Origin: Mercurialis annua
Taxonomy: Eukaryota > Streptophyta > Magnoliopsida > Malpighiales > Euphorbiaceae
Assembly: GCF_937616625.2 (NCBI RefSeq)
Contig: NC_065570.1
Span: 18,562,046-18,626,045 of the forward strand
DNA length: 64,000 nucleotides
Reading direction: 5' to 3'
Positions 1 through 10,456 of this stretch are shown one piece after another. A model generated the notes under the pieces. That model was given only the letters and a program-made list of their open reading frames with translations, was not told where the DNA came from and searched no databases. Position numbers and translations under genes: made by a program. The stretch's first letter is position 1. Each line of letters starts with the position of its first letter.

Positions 1-368
1 TATATAAGTTAAAATCCATTCAACCCCTAACTCTAAGAATACTAGACACCACATAGGACTAGCACAAAACCAAGTCAAGCACAAACATAGCCAGAACAGA
101 ATAGTCAATTAATTACATAAAGACCCGAGCCAAAACACGAACCACATCGAGTAACACAATACCCAAATGGTAAACAAGTCAAGTCTATTGAGTTCCCGCT
201 TTAAAATCCATTCCGAAAGATATTACTTAAATAATAATTAAATAATAACTTTAATCCATTTTCTCAAATATTGGGTTAGCCGAGTTACCAATAACTACTA
301 AGCTACCTCACATGTCAGGTGACCCAAGTCTAACCCGACCCAAAATATTTTATCAAAAATATAAATAG
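1..368 (-). mobile_element. LTR fragment, family A/B type, truncated
   Basis: This is an internal LTR piece in reverse orientation, cut by the window edge on the left and joined to satellite on the right. It carries the reverse complement of modules seen in the complete LTRs of this window: the block around GGTGTCTAG...AGAGTTAGGGG, and the GGGTCGGGTTAGACTTGGGTC-type block near 319-341 followed by ATTTTGATAAAATATTT. The last part is closest to solo LTR A (18226-21300); the start is closer to LTR B (27769-30485). No terminus, target duplication or coding sequence is visible. The sense strand is inferred from those LTRs. Confidence 0.7.
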
Positions 369-2781
369 AGTTTAGCTTAAATCGCTAAAAAGGGGAAACG
401 TTAGGATATGTTTCATAACGTTTTAAACGTTTGCTTTAATTTGCTTAAAAAGTGAAACGTTAGGATTTGTTTCGTAACGCTTTAAACTTTTGGCTTAAAT
501 AGCTAGAAAGGTGAAACGTTTGGATTTGTTTCGTAACGTTTTAAATGTTAGGATTTGTTTTGTAATGTTTTAAATGTTTGGCATAAATTGCTAAAAGGTG
601 AAACGTTTGGATTTGTTTCAAAATGATTTAAATGTTTGGCTGAAATATCTAAAAAGATGAGACATTTGGAATTGTTTCGTAACGTTTTAAATGTTTGGCT
701 TAATCGCTGAAAAGGTGAAATATTTGGATTTGTTTAACAATGTTTTAAACGTTTGGATTTGTTTCACAATGTTTTAAACGTTTGGATTTGTTTAGTAACG
801 TTTTAAACGTTTGCATTTGTTTAGTAACGTTTTAAACGTTTGGATTTGTTTCGTAACATTTTAAACATTTGTATTTGTTTCGTAACGTTTTAAACGTGTG
901 GCTTAAATCACTAAAAAGGTGAAACGTTAGGATTAGTTTCGTAATGATTTAAATGTTTGGCTTAAATTCGCTTTAAAGGTGAAACATTTGGATTTGTTTC
1001 TTAATATTTTGAACGTTTGGCTTAAATAGCTTATAAGGTAAAACGTTTGGATTTGTTTCATAACGTTTCAAACGTTTGGCTTAAACCTCTCAAAAGGGGA
1101 AACGTTTGGATTTGTTTTGTAGCATTTTAAACGTTTGGCTTAGATAGCTAAAAAGGTGAAATGTTAGGATTTGTTTCATAACGTTTTAAACGTTTGGCTT
1201 ATATCGCCAAAAAGGGGAAACGTTTGGATTTGTTGCGTAACGTTTTAAACGTTTAGATTTGTGTTTTAAAATTTTAAATGTTTAACTTAAATTGCTAAAA
1301 AAGTGAAATGTTAGGATTTGTTTCGTAACTTTTTAAACGTTTGGCTCAAATAGCTAAAAAGATGAAACTTTAGGATTTGTTTCGAAACGTTTTAAACATT
1401 AAGATTTGTTTCGTAACGTTACAAACGTTTGGCTTAAATTGCCAAAAAGTTGAAACGTTTGGATTTGTTTCATAACGTTTTAAGAGTTTAGCTTAAATAG
1501 CTAAAAAGGTGAAATATATGGATTTGTTTCATAACGTTTTAAACGTTTGGCTTAAATCGCTTAAAAGGTGAACCATTTGGATTTGTTTTGCAACGTTTGG
1601 ATTTGTTTAGCAACGTTTTAAATATTTGTATTTGCTTAGTAACATTTTAAACGTTTGAATTTGTTTCGTAATGTTTTAAACGTCTGGATTTGTTTCGTAA
1701 TGTTTTAAACATTTGGCTTAAATCCCCTAAAAAGGGGAATCGTTAGGATTAGTTTCGTAATGTTTTAAACGTTTGGCTTAAATTCGCTAAATAAGTGAAA
1801 TGTTAGGATTTGTTTCTTAACTTTTTAAACGTTTGGCTTAAATAGATAAAAAGGTGAAAAGTTTGGGTTTGTTTTGTAACGTTTTAAACCTTTGGCTTAA
1901 ACCAGTAAAAAGGTGAAACGTTTGAATTTTTTTGTAACATTTTAAACATTTGGCTTAAACCGCTAAAAAGGTGAAACGTTTGGATTTGTTTCGTAACGTT
2001 TTAAACGTTGGGAATTTTATTAACGTTTTAAACGTCTGGATTTGTTTCGCAACATTTAAAACATTTGGCTTAAATCGCCAAAAAGGGAAAACGTTAGGAT
2101 TTGTTTTGTAACGTTTTAAATGTTTGGCTTAAATCGTTAAAAAGGTGAAACGATAGGATTTGTTTCGTTACGTTTTAAACGTTTGGCTTAAATAGCTAAA
2201 AAGGTAAAACATTAGGAATTGTTTCGTAACATTTTAAACGTTTGGCTTAAATCTCTAATAAGATGAAATGTTAGGATTTGTTTCTTCACGATTTAAACAT
2301 TTCGCTTTAACCGCTAAATAGGTTAAATGTTAGGATTTATTTTGTAATGTTTTAATCGTTTAGATTTGTTTCGTAACATTATAAATATTTGGCTTAAATA
2401 GATAAAAAGGTGAAATGTTTGGATAGCTAAAAAAGTGAAACATTTGGATTTGTTCGTAACTTTTAAAATTTTGGCTTAAATAGCTAAAAAGGTGAAACGT
2501 TTAGAATCGTTTCGTAATGTTTTAAACATTAGGATTTGTTTCTTAACATTTTAACCGTTTTTCTTAAATATCTAAAAAGGAGAAACATTTTGATTTGTTT
2601 CATAACGGTTTAAACGTTTGGCTTAAATCGCTAAAAAGGTGCAACATTTAGATTTGTTGCTTAACGTTTTAAACGTTTGGATTTGTTTCATCACATTTTA
2701 AATGTTTGGCTTAAATAGCAAAAATGTGAAACATTTGGATTTATTGTGTAACGTATTAAACGTTTGGACTTGTTTCATAAC
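369..2781. repeat. 59-bp composite satellite array, block 1
   Basis: Tandem repeat of a monomer of about 59 bp made of two halves: one starts GGCTTAAATCGC, runs through CTAAAAAGGTGAAACGTTT (about 30 bp); the other starts GGATTTGTTTCG and ends TTTTAAACGTTT (about 29 bp). Units usually alternate, but runs of the second half alone occur near 730-890 and 1590-1700. Units differ by scattered substitutions, many at CG sites. The array starts directly after an LTR fragment and is broken on the right by a CACTA terminus. Short open frames in it are by-products of the repeat. No gene is seen. Confidence 0.95.
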
Positions 2782-2794
2782 CACTACTATACAA

Positions 2795-3180
2795 CAACGA
2801 TTTTGCGACGGACTTTTCCGTCGCTATGTACCATTATTCCGTAGCAAGATGCCGTTTGCGACGGAAAACGTCCGTCGCCAAATGCCTGGTCGCTAACAAA
2901 ATAGCGACTAAGGTGTCGCAAAAATTGCGACGGACGGTCCGTCGCCATTCCCCAAATTCCGTCGCCAATTGCGTCTCCCCAAATATGAAAAAGGAGACGA
3001 ATTGGCGACAGATTAATCTATTTGGCGACGGAACAATTCCGTCGCCATATATATTGAATTTGTGATGGCATAATATCCATCGCCTATAAAATATTTGCGA
3101 CGGTTATTTCCGTTGCAAATTTACCTTGTTTGGCGACTTATGAATGACAATTTGCGACGAAATTTCCGTCGCAAATCTGT
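2795..3180. repeat. CACTA subterminal repeats
   Basis: At least ten short copies of TTGCGACGG or its complement CCGTCGC(A) occur in both orientations over about 390 bp next to the CACTA terminus. In En/Spm elements such subterminal motifs bind the small element-encoded DNA-binding protein. Open frames here are short and overlap in different phases, so I treat the region as non-coding. Confidence 0.8.
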
Positions 3181-3413
3181 CAAAATTTGGACATACTTTT
3201 TTCTGATTTTCGTCTGTTTCCCTGTTTTATTTCTGATAATTATAACATGTAAAATCTATTATTTCCAATTCACACTAAAACTCAATTTCCGAAAAGAACG
3301 CTGTCATATAAAAACATGTTATAGTTTACATATCGTAACAAAATGTATAAAGCAAGAAAATACAAAATGTATACAGTGACAAAATACAAAATGTTAGAAA
3401 TACAAACATGACA

Positions 3414-4905
3414 CTACAAAGTCAGAGTGTCGTCATCGTTTGAAGGACCTGGGGGTGGGGGTGGGCGATACTGTGGAGAAAGAGTCCGCATCATCTTCGC
3501 CCTCTCAGCCTGAATAATCTCGGCCATCCTCTCATTGGCGCTCGCCTGCTGGGCACGGAGAGCCTCCACCTCGGTGCTCTTTAATCGGATCTAACTTTTC
3601 TCTTGAGTTTCAATGGTTGCTATCAAGCGAGCTTGCTTTTGCTTTTGAGTTCTTAACTACTCTGAATCTCTATCACTTTCACCGAAACCGACGTAGTCCA
3701 TCCTGGATCCCGGCCTGCACACGCCGCTCGATCTCCTCGTCAGATCGCTGAGAATGTGTGGACCTGGTCCTCGCCCTACTAGGCGTCGTTGTATCCACGT
3801 ACGCACTAGTCGCTGAACACAACCCGTAGACACGTCGCTTCTTGTTGACGCCCTCGATATCCAGAAACAGTTGGGTCTCGTCGACTTCCGGCGTGCTAGA
3901 AGAACCACAATATCTGGTCGTCGGCTGTGATGCAGCAGCAAGTCTCTGAGCAATTGCATCCTACAGAAATATTGAAAAACATATCAGGTAACGGCTAAAA
4001 ACGCAAAATATATGAAATGTAAGTATAATTCCTAACAAAATTTCGGCAGGATTTCCTCTATAATTTGATCAACACCAATTTTTCAAGGATACCATGCAAA
4101 CATATACATTTCATATACAACACACCGGTTGTTAACACACCTAATCTAGCATTTACAATTTAAATTGAAACACATAGTAAAATAACTAATAAAATTATAT
4201 AAGTTCATGTCTTACACTCATGTCCTGAGCCCTCTTGTCTACCATGACACCCTTATCAGCTTTTGTGGAGTGGATCCAAGTATATAGCTCCGTTGCGGTC
4301 GGCTTGTGGTCGAGCTCTTCAGCCTAAAAGAGAAATAAGCAATTTGTTAGTTCATTAGAAAAAAAAGATAGTTGGAGTTATCTAAATAAATAGAATTCTA
4401 GAAACAAACCAAAACATCCATATGTCGGATGGCAGAACGGGATCCCCCTGTATGGCGTACTGGTCCGGAACCGGCTCCTGCAGGCTCGCTCATCCGATAA
4501 GCGCGAGCTATATCGGACTTCTTCTTCTTGTCCTTTGACACCCAGAAGGCCTTCCAGGAATCCAAGATCTCTTGGCCGACTGAGGTATGCTTTTTGTCCT
4601 TCTCTCTCATCCTGTGAATGACGTCCTTGTATCGGTTAGCAGCATGCGTCATGAATACACTTTTGATGACGTCCTCGCTGTAAGCCGCCGCATCCCACCA
4701 GTATCCCTTCTGCAAAACATAAACACCAAGTTTGAGTTAGTAATTCTGCGTTACTCTACTTTCAAACTTTAAAATTAATAATTTATTACCATAAATTCGT
4801 CCCAATAGAAATTTGTCTGCTCTATAGTCAAAAATCGCCAGGCTCGCCCATTCTCGAACCACCACCTTATGAAGATCTACCGCACAGACCGGGAGACTGG
4901 TCCAG
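3414..4905 (-). pseudogene. CACTA-encoded Transposase_24-like protein, degenerate
   Basis: Read on the minus strand, successive segments match the plant Ptta/En/Spm TNP-like family. About 4905-4789 gives a W-rich piece ending FYWDEFM after an in-frame stop. 4709-4410 gives KGYWWDAAA, then a basic stretch and GSGPVRHTGGSRS. 4323-4216 gives KPTATELYTW..., and 3960-3680 gives QLFLDIEGVNKKRRVYGL. 3640-3414 gives an alanine/glutamate-rich coiled-coil-like tail ending in a proline run and acidic residues. Plausible GT/AG junctions separate the pieces (for example the acceptor before 4709 and the donor after 4216). In-frame stops near 4870, 3680, 3655 and 3600 make it a pseudogene. Family assignment is by motif memory, not by search; exon limits are approximate. 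Confidence 0.75.
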
Positions 4906-7502
4906 AGTTAAAATTTTGGCTTAAATCGCAAAAAGGTGAAACGTTTTGATTTGTTTCGTAACGTTTTAAACGTTTGGATTTGTTTCGTAATGTTTTAAAC
5001 GTTTGGCTTAAATAGCTAAAAAGGTGAGACATTTGGATTTGTTTCGAAACGTTTTAAATATTTGCCTTAAATTGCTAAAAAGGTTAAATGTTTGGATGTG
5101 TTTCGCAACATTTTAAATGTTTTGATTTGTTTCGTAACGTTTTAAACGTTTGAATTTGTTTCGTAACGTTTTGAACGTTTGGCTTAAATCGCTAAAAAGG
5201 TAAAATATTAGGATTAGTTTCATAACGTTTTAAACGTTTGCTTAAATTAACTAAAAATTGAAACGTTAGGATTTATTTCGTAACATTTTATACGTTTGTC
5301 TTAAATAGCTAAAAAGGTAAAATGTTTGGATTTGTTTCGTGATGTTTTAAACATTTGGCTTAAACCGCTAAAAAGGTGAAACGTTTGGATTTGTTTCGTA
5401 ACTTTTTAAACGTTTGGATTTGTTTTGTGACGTTCTAAACGTTTGACTTATATCGGAAAAAAGTGAAACTCTAGAATTTCTTTCGTGATGTTTTAATCTT
5501 TTGGATTTGTTTCGTAACGTTTTAAACATTTGGCTCAAATAGCTAAAAAGGTGAAATATTTTGATTTGTTTTGTAACGTTTTAATCATTTGGCTTAAATT
5601 GCTAAAAAGGTGAAACGTTAAGATTTGTTTCACAACGTTTTATACGTTTTGATTTGTTTAGTAACGTTTTAAATGTTTGGATTTGTTTAATAACATTTTA
5701 AACGTTTGGATTTGTGTAGTAACGTTTTCAATGTTTGGATTTTGATTTGTTTCGTAACGTTTTCAATGTTTGGATTTTGATTTGTTTCGTAACATTTTAA
5801 ACGTTTCGATTAAATCGCTAAAAAGGTGAAACATTTTGATTAGTTTTGTAATATTTTAAACGTTTGGCTTAAATTCTCTAAAAAATTGAAACATTAGGAT
5901 TTTTTTGTAACGTATTAAACGTTTGGTTTAAATAGCTTAAAAGATGAAATGTTTGGATTCTTTTTGTAAGTTAAACGTTTGTCTTAAACCGCTAAAAAGG
6001 TGAAACGTTTGGATTTGTTTCGTAAGATTTTAAACGTTTGAATTTTTATTTCGTAACGTTTTAAACATTTGGATTTTCTGGAACGTTTTAAATATTAGGT
6101 TTTGTTTCGTAACGTTTTAAACGTTGGCTTAAATCGCTAAAAAGGTGAAACGTTAGGATTTGTTTCGTAACGTTTTAAACGTTTGACTTAAATTGCTAAA
6201 AAGGTGAATCGTTAGGATTTTTTTCGTACCCTTTTAAACGTTTTGATTTGTTTCGTAATATTTTTAACGTTTGGATTTGTTTTGTAATGTTTTAAACGTT
6301 TGGCTTAAATAGCTAAAAGGTGAAACATTAAGATTTATTTCGTAACGTTTTAACGTTTGGCTTAAATCGCTAACGTTTTAAACATTTGGCTTAAATCGCT
6401 AAGAAGGGGAAACATTTTGGATTTATTCCGTAATGATTTAAATGTTAGGATTTGTTTCGTAACGTTTTAAACGTTTGGATTTGTTTCGTAACGTTTTAAA
6501 CGCTTGGATTTGTTTCGTAACGTTTTAAACGTTTGGATTTGTTTTGTAACATTTTAAACATTTGGATTAAATCGCTAAAAAGGTGAAACGTTAGGAATGT
6601 TTTTGAAACGTTTTAAAAGTTTCGCTTAAATCCCTAAAAAGGTTAAATATTAGGATTTGTTTTATAACGCTTAAAATGTTTTGCTTAAATCACTAAAAAG
6701 GTGAAACGTTAGGATTTTTTTGTAACGTTTTAAACGTTTAGATTTGTTTCGTAACGTTTTAATCGTTTGGCTTAAATGGCTAAAAAGGGGAAACGTTTGG
6801 ATTTGTTTCATATCGTTTTATACGTTTGCCTTAAATAGCTAAGAAGGTGAAACGTTAGGATTTGTTTAGTAAAGTTTTAAACATTTAGATTTTTTCGTAA
6901 CGTTTTGAACTTTTGGCTTAAATAGCTAAAAAATGAAACGTTAGGATTTGTTTCGTAACGTTTTAAGTGTTTGGCTTAAATCACTAAAAAGGTGAAACAT
7001 TAACATTTGTTTCATGACGTTTTAAATGTTTGGCTTAAATCTCTAAAAAGGTGAATTTTTTTGGATTTGTTTCGTAACGTTTTAAATGTTATGATATGTT
7101 TTATAACGTTTTAAACATTCTTATTTGTTTCGTAACATTTTAATCGTTTGGCTTAAATAGATAAAAAGGTGAAATGTTAGGATTTGTTTCGTAACGTTTT
7201 AAACGTTTGGATTTGTTTCGTAACGTTATAAACATTCGGCTTAAATCATTAAGAAGGTGAAACATTAGGAATTGTTTCCTAACATTTTAAACATTTGGCT
7301 TAAATCGCTAAAACCGTGAAACATTAGGATTTGTTTACTAACGTTTTAAACGTTTGTTTAAATCACTAACAAAGTGAAATGTTAGGATTTGTTTTGTAAT
7401 GTTTGAAACGTTTAGATTTGTTTCGTAACGTTTTAAACGTTTGGCTTAAATAGCTAAAGAGGTGAAACCTTAGGATTTATTTTATAACGTTTTAAACGTT
7501 TG
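4906..7502. repeat. 59-bp composite satellite array, block 2
   Basis: Same 59 bp composite satellite as block 1. It resumes immediately after the truncated CACTA element and ends abruptly at 7502 inside a unit, where a truncated LTR begins. Runs of the GGATTTGTTT half occur near 5630-5800. The last 260 bp (about 7240-7500) match, unit by unit, the satellite at about 31850-32110, which marks the left side of the segmental duplication. Nothing else is seen. Confidence 0.95.
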
Positions 7503-10130
7503 GTCAGATATACTAAGATGAGTTCATACGACTATTTGTATTTATCAAGTGGAAAACCTTTAAAACCCTTTTAATACATTTAATATGAACATTATATTTA
7601 ATAGTTGGAACCCTAATTTACAATACTAATATAACCATAATCCATTAGGCCTGGTCCCGAGAGCTGAGCTACACCGATTACCGACCACTCTTAATTCATA
7701 ACCAGAGTCGCGAGAGCTGAGCTACACCGAGTTACTCTATTGGGTCCCGAGAGCTAGGCTACCACCGAGTTACCCCTACATATCACCTACCTTATCTAGA
7801 TCAATACCGGAGCGCACGCAGTCCTAATGATGCCCATTAGTTAGCGTGTTCCAACTAAAAGCCATAATGGAAAAATAGTTCAAAATATACATACAGTATA
7901 TATTTATATATTAAAATAACAATTTACTTAAGAAAGTGGTAAATAGTAAGTACAAACTCACTATTTGCAAATCCACGTGAAAACCTGACAAGCAACTAAA
8001 CCTGATCCGACTCTGAAGCACGAGCAGTCGACGGGTCAAAGAAAATATAAATAATAATTAATATCATCCCCTAACTCTAGAGAGTACTGGACACCACATA
8101 CGACTAACACAGATATCAATCAAGCCAAAGTACAAACCATCATAACGCCATTATACATATAGTCAAAATGCCAAAGCATAAACCAATGTGGAGTAATCAT
8201 ACTTACTCGGACTGTCACTAAAGTCATACAACCAGTTAAGTCAAATTGAGTTTCCACTTTGAAAACATGACCCGAAAATCCATTTCAGATAACTTAGTTA
8301 AATCCATAAACAAAGTGTAACACCAACATGGTGAGTCAGCCAAGTTACAACAATTACAAGGCATCTTCTCACAAATCAGGCGACCCAAGTCTAACCCGAA
8401 CCAAAAACCAACCAGAGTAAAACCAGAGTTTAATATTTAGAACATCTTTTAATAAACTATGAAATCCATTTTGAAAATAAGGAACTCGATAAGAACTCAA
8501 TAACCAAAATATCATAATGCTCATAAAGTTCTCGACAAAGGTCCTCAATGGAAAAACATCCTCAAACGGCCAACATAAAATATACAATCACCTTAGCATT
8601 CCCTAAACATGCCCAAACAAGAATAACAATAATTTATAAATCATGCTCACATGCTAACAACAATCTAACATTAACCAACAATGTTAAACAACCCAACTAA
8701 CTTGTTTAAACAATCAAAACATTACATGGCAACAAATTCAACATTTAGCCAAAATCGGCAAAACAAGCCAACCTCAATACAACCATGCCATGACACTTTA
8801 ATGAATCCAATTCATCTCAGAAGCTTAAACCAATTACATTTTAAGTTTCAAAACCTTTAACCAAAACATACAATTGATCATGATTATCAAGTCAAATAAC
8901 AAACAATTGATATGCTCAAACCAAACTAATCAAACTCTGTCAATTTAATTTTTAATCACCAAACACATGTTAATTCAATTATTTACAGCCCTATAACAAA
9001 ATCAAACTAAAACAATTTATAGCAATCTAATTCTTTAAACAATAACATCATGGCAATGAAATTATGGACAGCCCTAGCATTCCACTTTTATGAAATCCAT
9101 ACAACGCATGAACGAATCGAATTCAAGAGAGCATAAACGACTACAACAAATGCACAACAAGTATTGACAATGAAATTGATACACTAATAAGAAAACCAAA
9201 TAAAAACAACCCATATAATTATATGCCACAACAACTAACATTTAAAATTGAATTGTAACAACAACCATCACACCGACGATTCGAATTAAAAGGGTAAAGG
9301 AAGGATTAATTACCTTAGCAATCCAAAAAAGCAAAGAAAACTTAGAAAAATAGTGGAATAATGGCTACAACAATGAAAAACCAAAGGACCAATGAATACC
9401 CAAACAATTCGATTACATAAACCATGAATTGAATAATGGAATGGATGTTAGAACACTTACCAAGTGTCTTGAGGCATCAAAATGTGATTGGGAATCGTTT
9501 ATAAATGTTTAAAAATCAGTATAGGGTTTGTGGGAACGAGTGGGGGCTGATTTGGTCGAGAAACAAAGTTTTTATAAGCAAACCCGTAATGAACCGGTTT
9601 TACGGCCGGTTCTGCCCAGCAGAACCGGTTATAGAACCGGTTGACTCACTGCCAATGCAGAAATCAGAGTGGACCGGACCTACGGCCAGTTCTACTCAGC
9701 AGGTCCGCTTATAGGTCCAGTTGACCCGAAAAGGGGTCAAAACGACGATCCGAACGTTCAAATGAAAGATAATCCTCTTAGGTACAACATATCCCAAGGG
9801 CAGCCCGATCCGACGGTTAAATTGAGAGATATGGACGTTTTACTAGAGCATGGCAGATTTGGAAAACATGCAAATATTGTTTTGATAACAATCCGGAAAT
9901 AAATCAATTAAACATCAAATACTTAAAGGTTCAAGGGGTACACATAAGTCATTCAACATGACACAACCAAGGTACCACATATGCTAATTCGCACATGAAT
10001 CAATCCGAAAACAAGTCGAAAGCACAATGAGAACATGTCAAAGTGAAAACACAACCAAAGTCCATCACAAACCAAACTTTAAACGGACAACCAACCACCA
10101 AAACAAGTTATAAAAATACGGTTTATTACA
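7503..10130 (-). repeat. 3' LTR of retrotransposon copy 1, left-truncated
   Basis: On the + strand it ends GTTTATTACA, the complement of an LTR start TGTAATA, and is followed by the polypurine-tract complement. The left part, including the TGTCACGA terminus seen in copy 2 at 32151, is deleted, and the sequence abuts satellite at 7502/7503. It contains the GGGTTAGACTTGGGTC module in reverse (about 8385-8400), and an AACCGGTT-rich promoter block near 9588-9728. At 8328-8330 it has an uninterrupted ATG site where the other LTR carries a CACTA insertion. Confidence 0.85.
9569..9728 (-). promoter_or_regulatory. LTR promoter: TATA box with AACCGGTT repeats
   Basis: On the minus strand a TATA-like CTTATAAAAA lies at 9577-9569. 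Just upstream of it (9588-9728) is a block of alternating direct and inverted AACCGGTT/GGTCCGG motifs arranged as two imperfect copies of about 80 bp. The same layout is in copy 2 at 34666-34835 and 48492-48640. Position next to TATA suggests U3 enhancer repeats; that role is inferred. Confidence 0.55.
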
Positions 10131-10170
10131 TTCTCCCCAACTTAAAAACAAAATCGCCCTCGATTTTAAC
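10126..10170 (-). pseudogene. C-terminal end of a Ty3/Gypsy polyprotein
   Basis: Minus-strand reading gives VKIEGDFVFKLGRM and a stop that overlaps the LTR start (ATG TAA). Plant chromovirus polyproteins commonly end in a short acidic-then-hydrophobic tail of this kind at exactly this position, with the last codons formed by the polypurine tract. Copy 2 has the same piece with an aspartate in place of the glycine (VKIEDDFVF...). It is the clearest sign that this coding-poor element came from a chromovirus. Confidence 0.6.
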
Positions 10171-10315
10171 ACAAAAACAACCGACGTAAAACATAACATA
10201 AAACTACATAGCAAGCCATACAAAACGTACATAACCAACGTAAGAACACATAATCATGATACCCAAAGGAATTAAGGAAAGCAAAATAACAAATTTGCAT
10301 AACAAACTTTGTCTC

Positions 10316-10456
10316 TCAAAAACATTCCTCAACCAAGTAACCAACTGAAACTGTAATCATAGGAATTCTGTTATTCATCAACCTATGCACTTGCGTAACC
10401 ACAAACTTAGCAGGTTGCTCCTCGAATGATAACTCAAAACCACCACTCATATAAAT
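10316..10456 (-). pseudogene. Possible decayed chromodomain-like segment
   Basis: A minus-strand frame of about 46 codons reads FELSFEEQPAKF, then QVHRLMNNRIPMITVSVGY, LVEEC and a stop. The spacing resembles the chromoviral C-terminal pattern in which an EEEP-like stretch is followed by QVRRLRNK.IPLVKV.W and EEATWE. Copy 2 (about 35385-35555) reads QVRRLMNNRIPMITV, one residue closer to that pattern. The aromatic residues expected for a working chromodomain are mostly gone. The match is from memory and moderate. Confidence 0.45.

Larger units (their letters stand above)
2782..4905 (-). mobile_element. CACTA (En/Spm) transposon, right end missing
   Basis: The element begins CACTACTATACAAC, the canonical CACTA terminus, directly inside satellite DNA. 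Behind it are subterminal GCGACGG/CCGTCGC repeats and then a degenerate minus-strand gene resembling the plant Ptta/En/Spm Transposase_24 protein. The mirror-image terminus (ending TAGTG) is absent; sequence passes straight into satellite near 4905. One end and any second gene (the large Transposase_21 type protein) have therefore been lost. Target duplication cannot be checked. The class is secure from the terminus plus the gene; boundary on the right is approximate. Confidence 0.85.

Noticed and set aside
2826..3379. Three short frames near the CACTA left end
   Set aside because: Overlapping frames in different phases over the subterminal repeats, with no resemblance to transposon proteins; the real gene reads on the minus strand further right.
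369..7502. Regular short repeats resembling a CRISPR array
   Set aside because: There are no unique spacers; both halves are repeats, units vary gradually, and the context is a plant genome.
8369..8587. Recurring 72-73 codon minus-strand frame in LTRs (also 16723, 33466, 47291)
   Set aside because: It appears four times because the LTR is present four times. It has no domain, sits over conserved LTR islands, and is better explained as LTR sequence.
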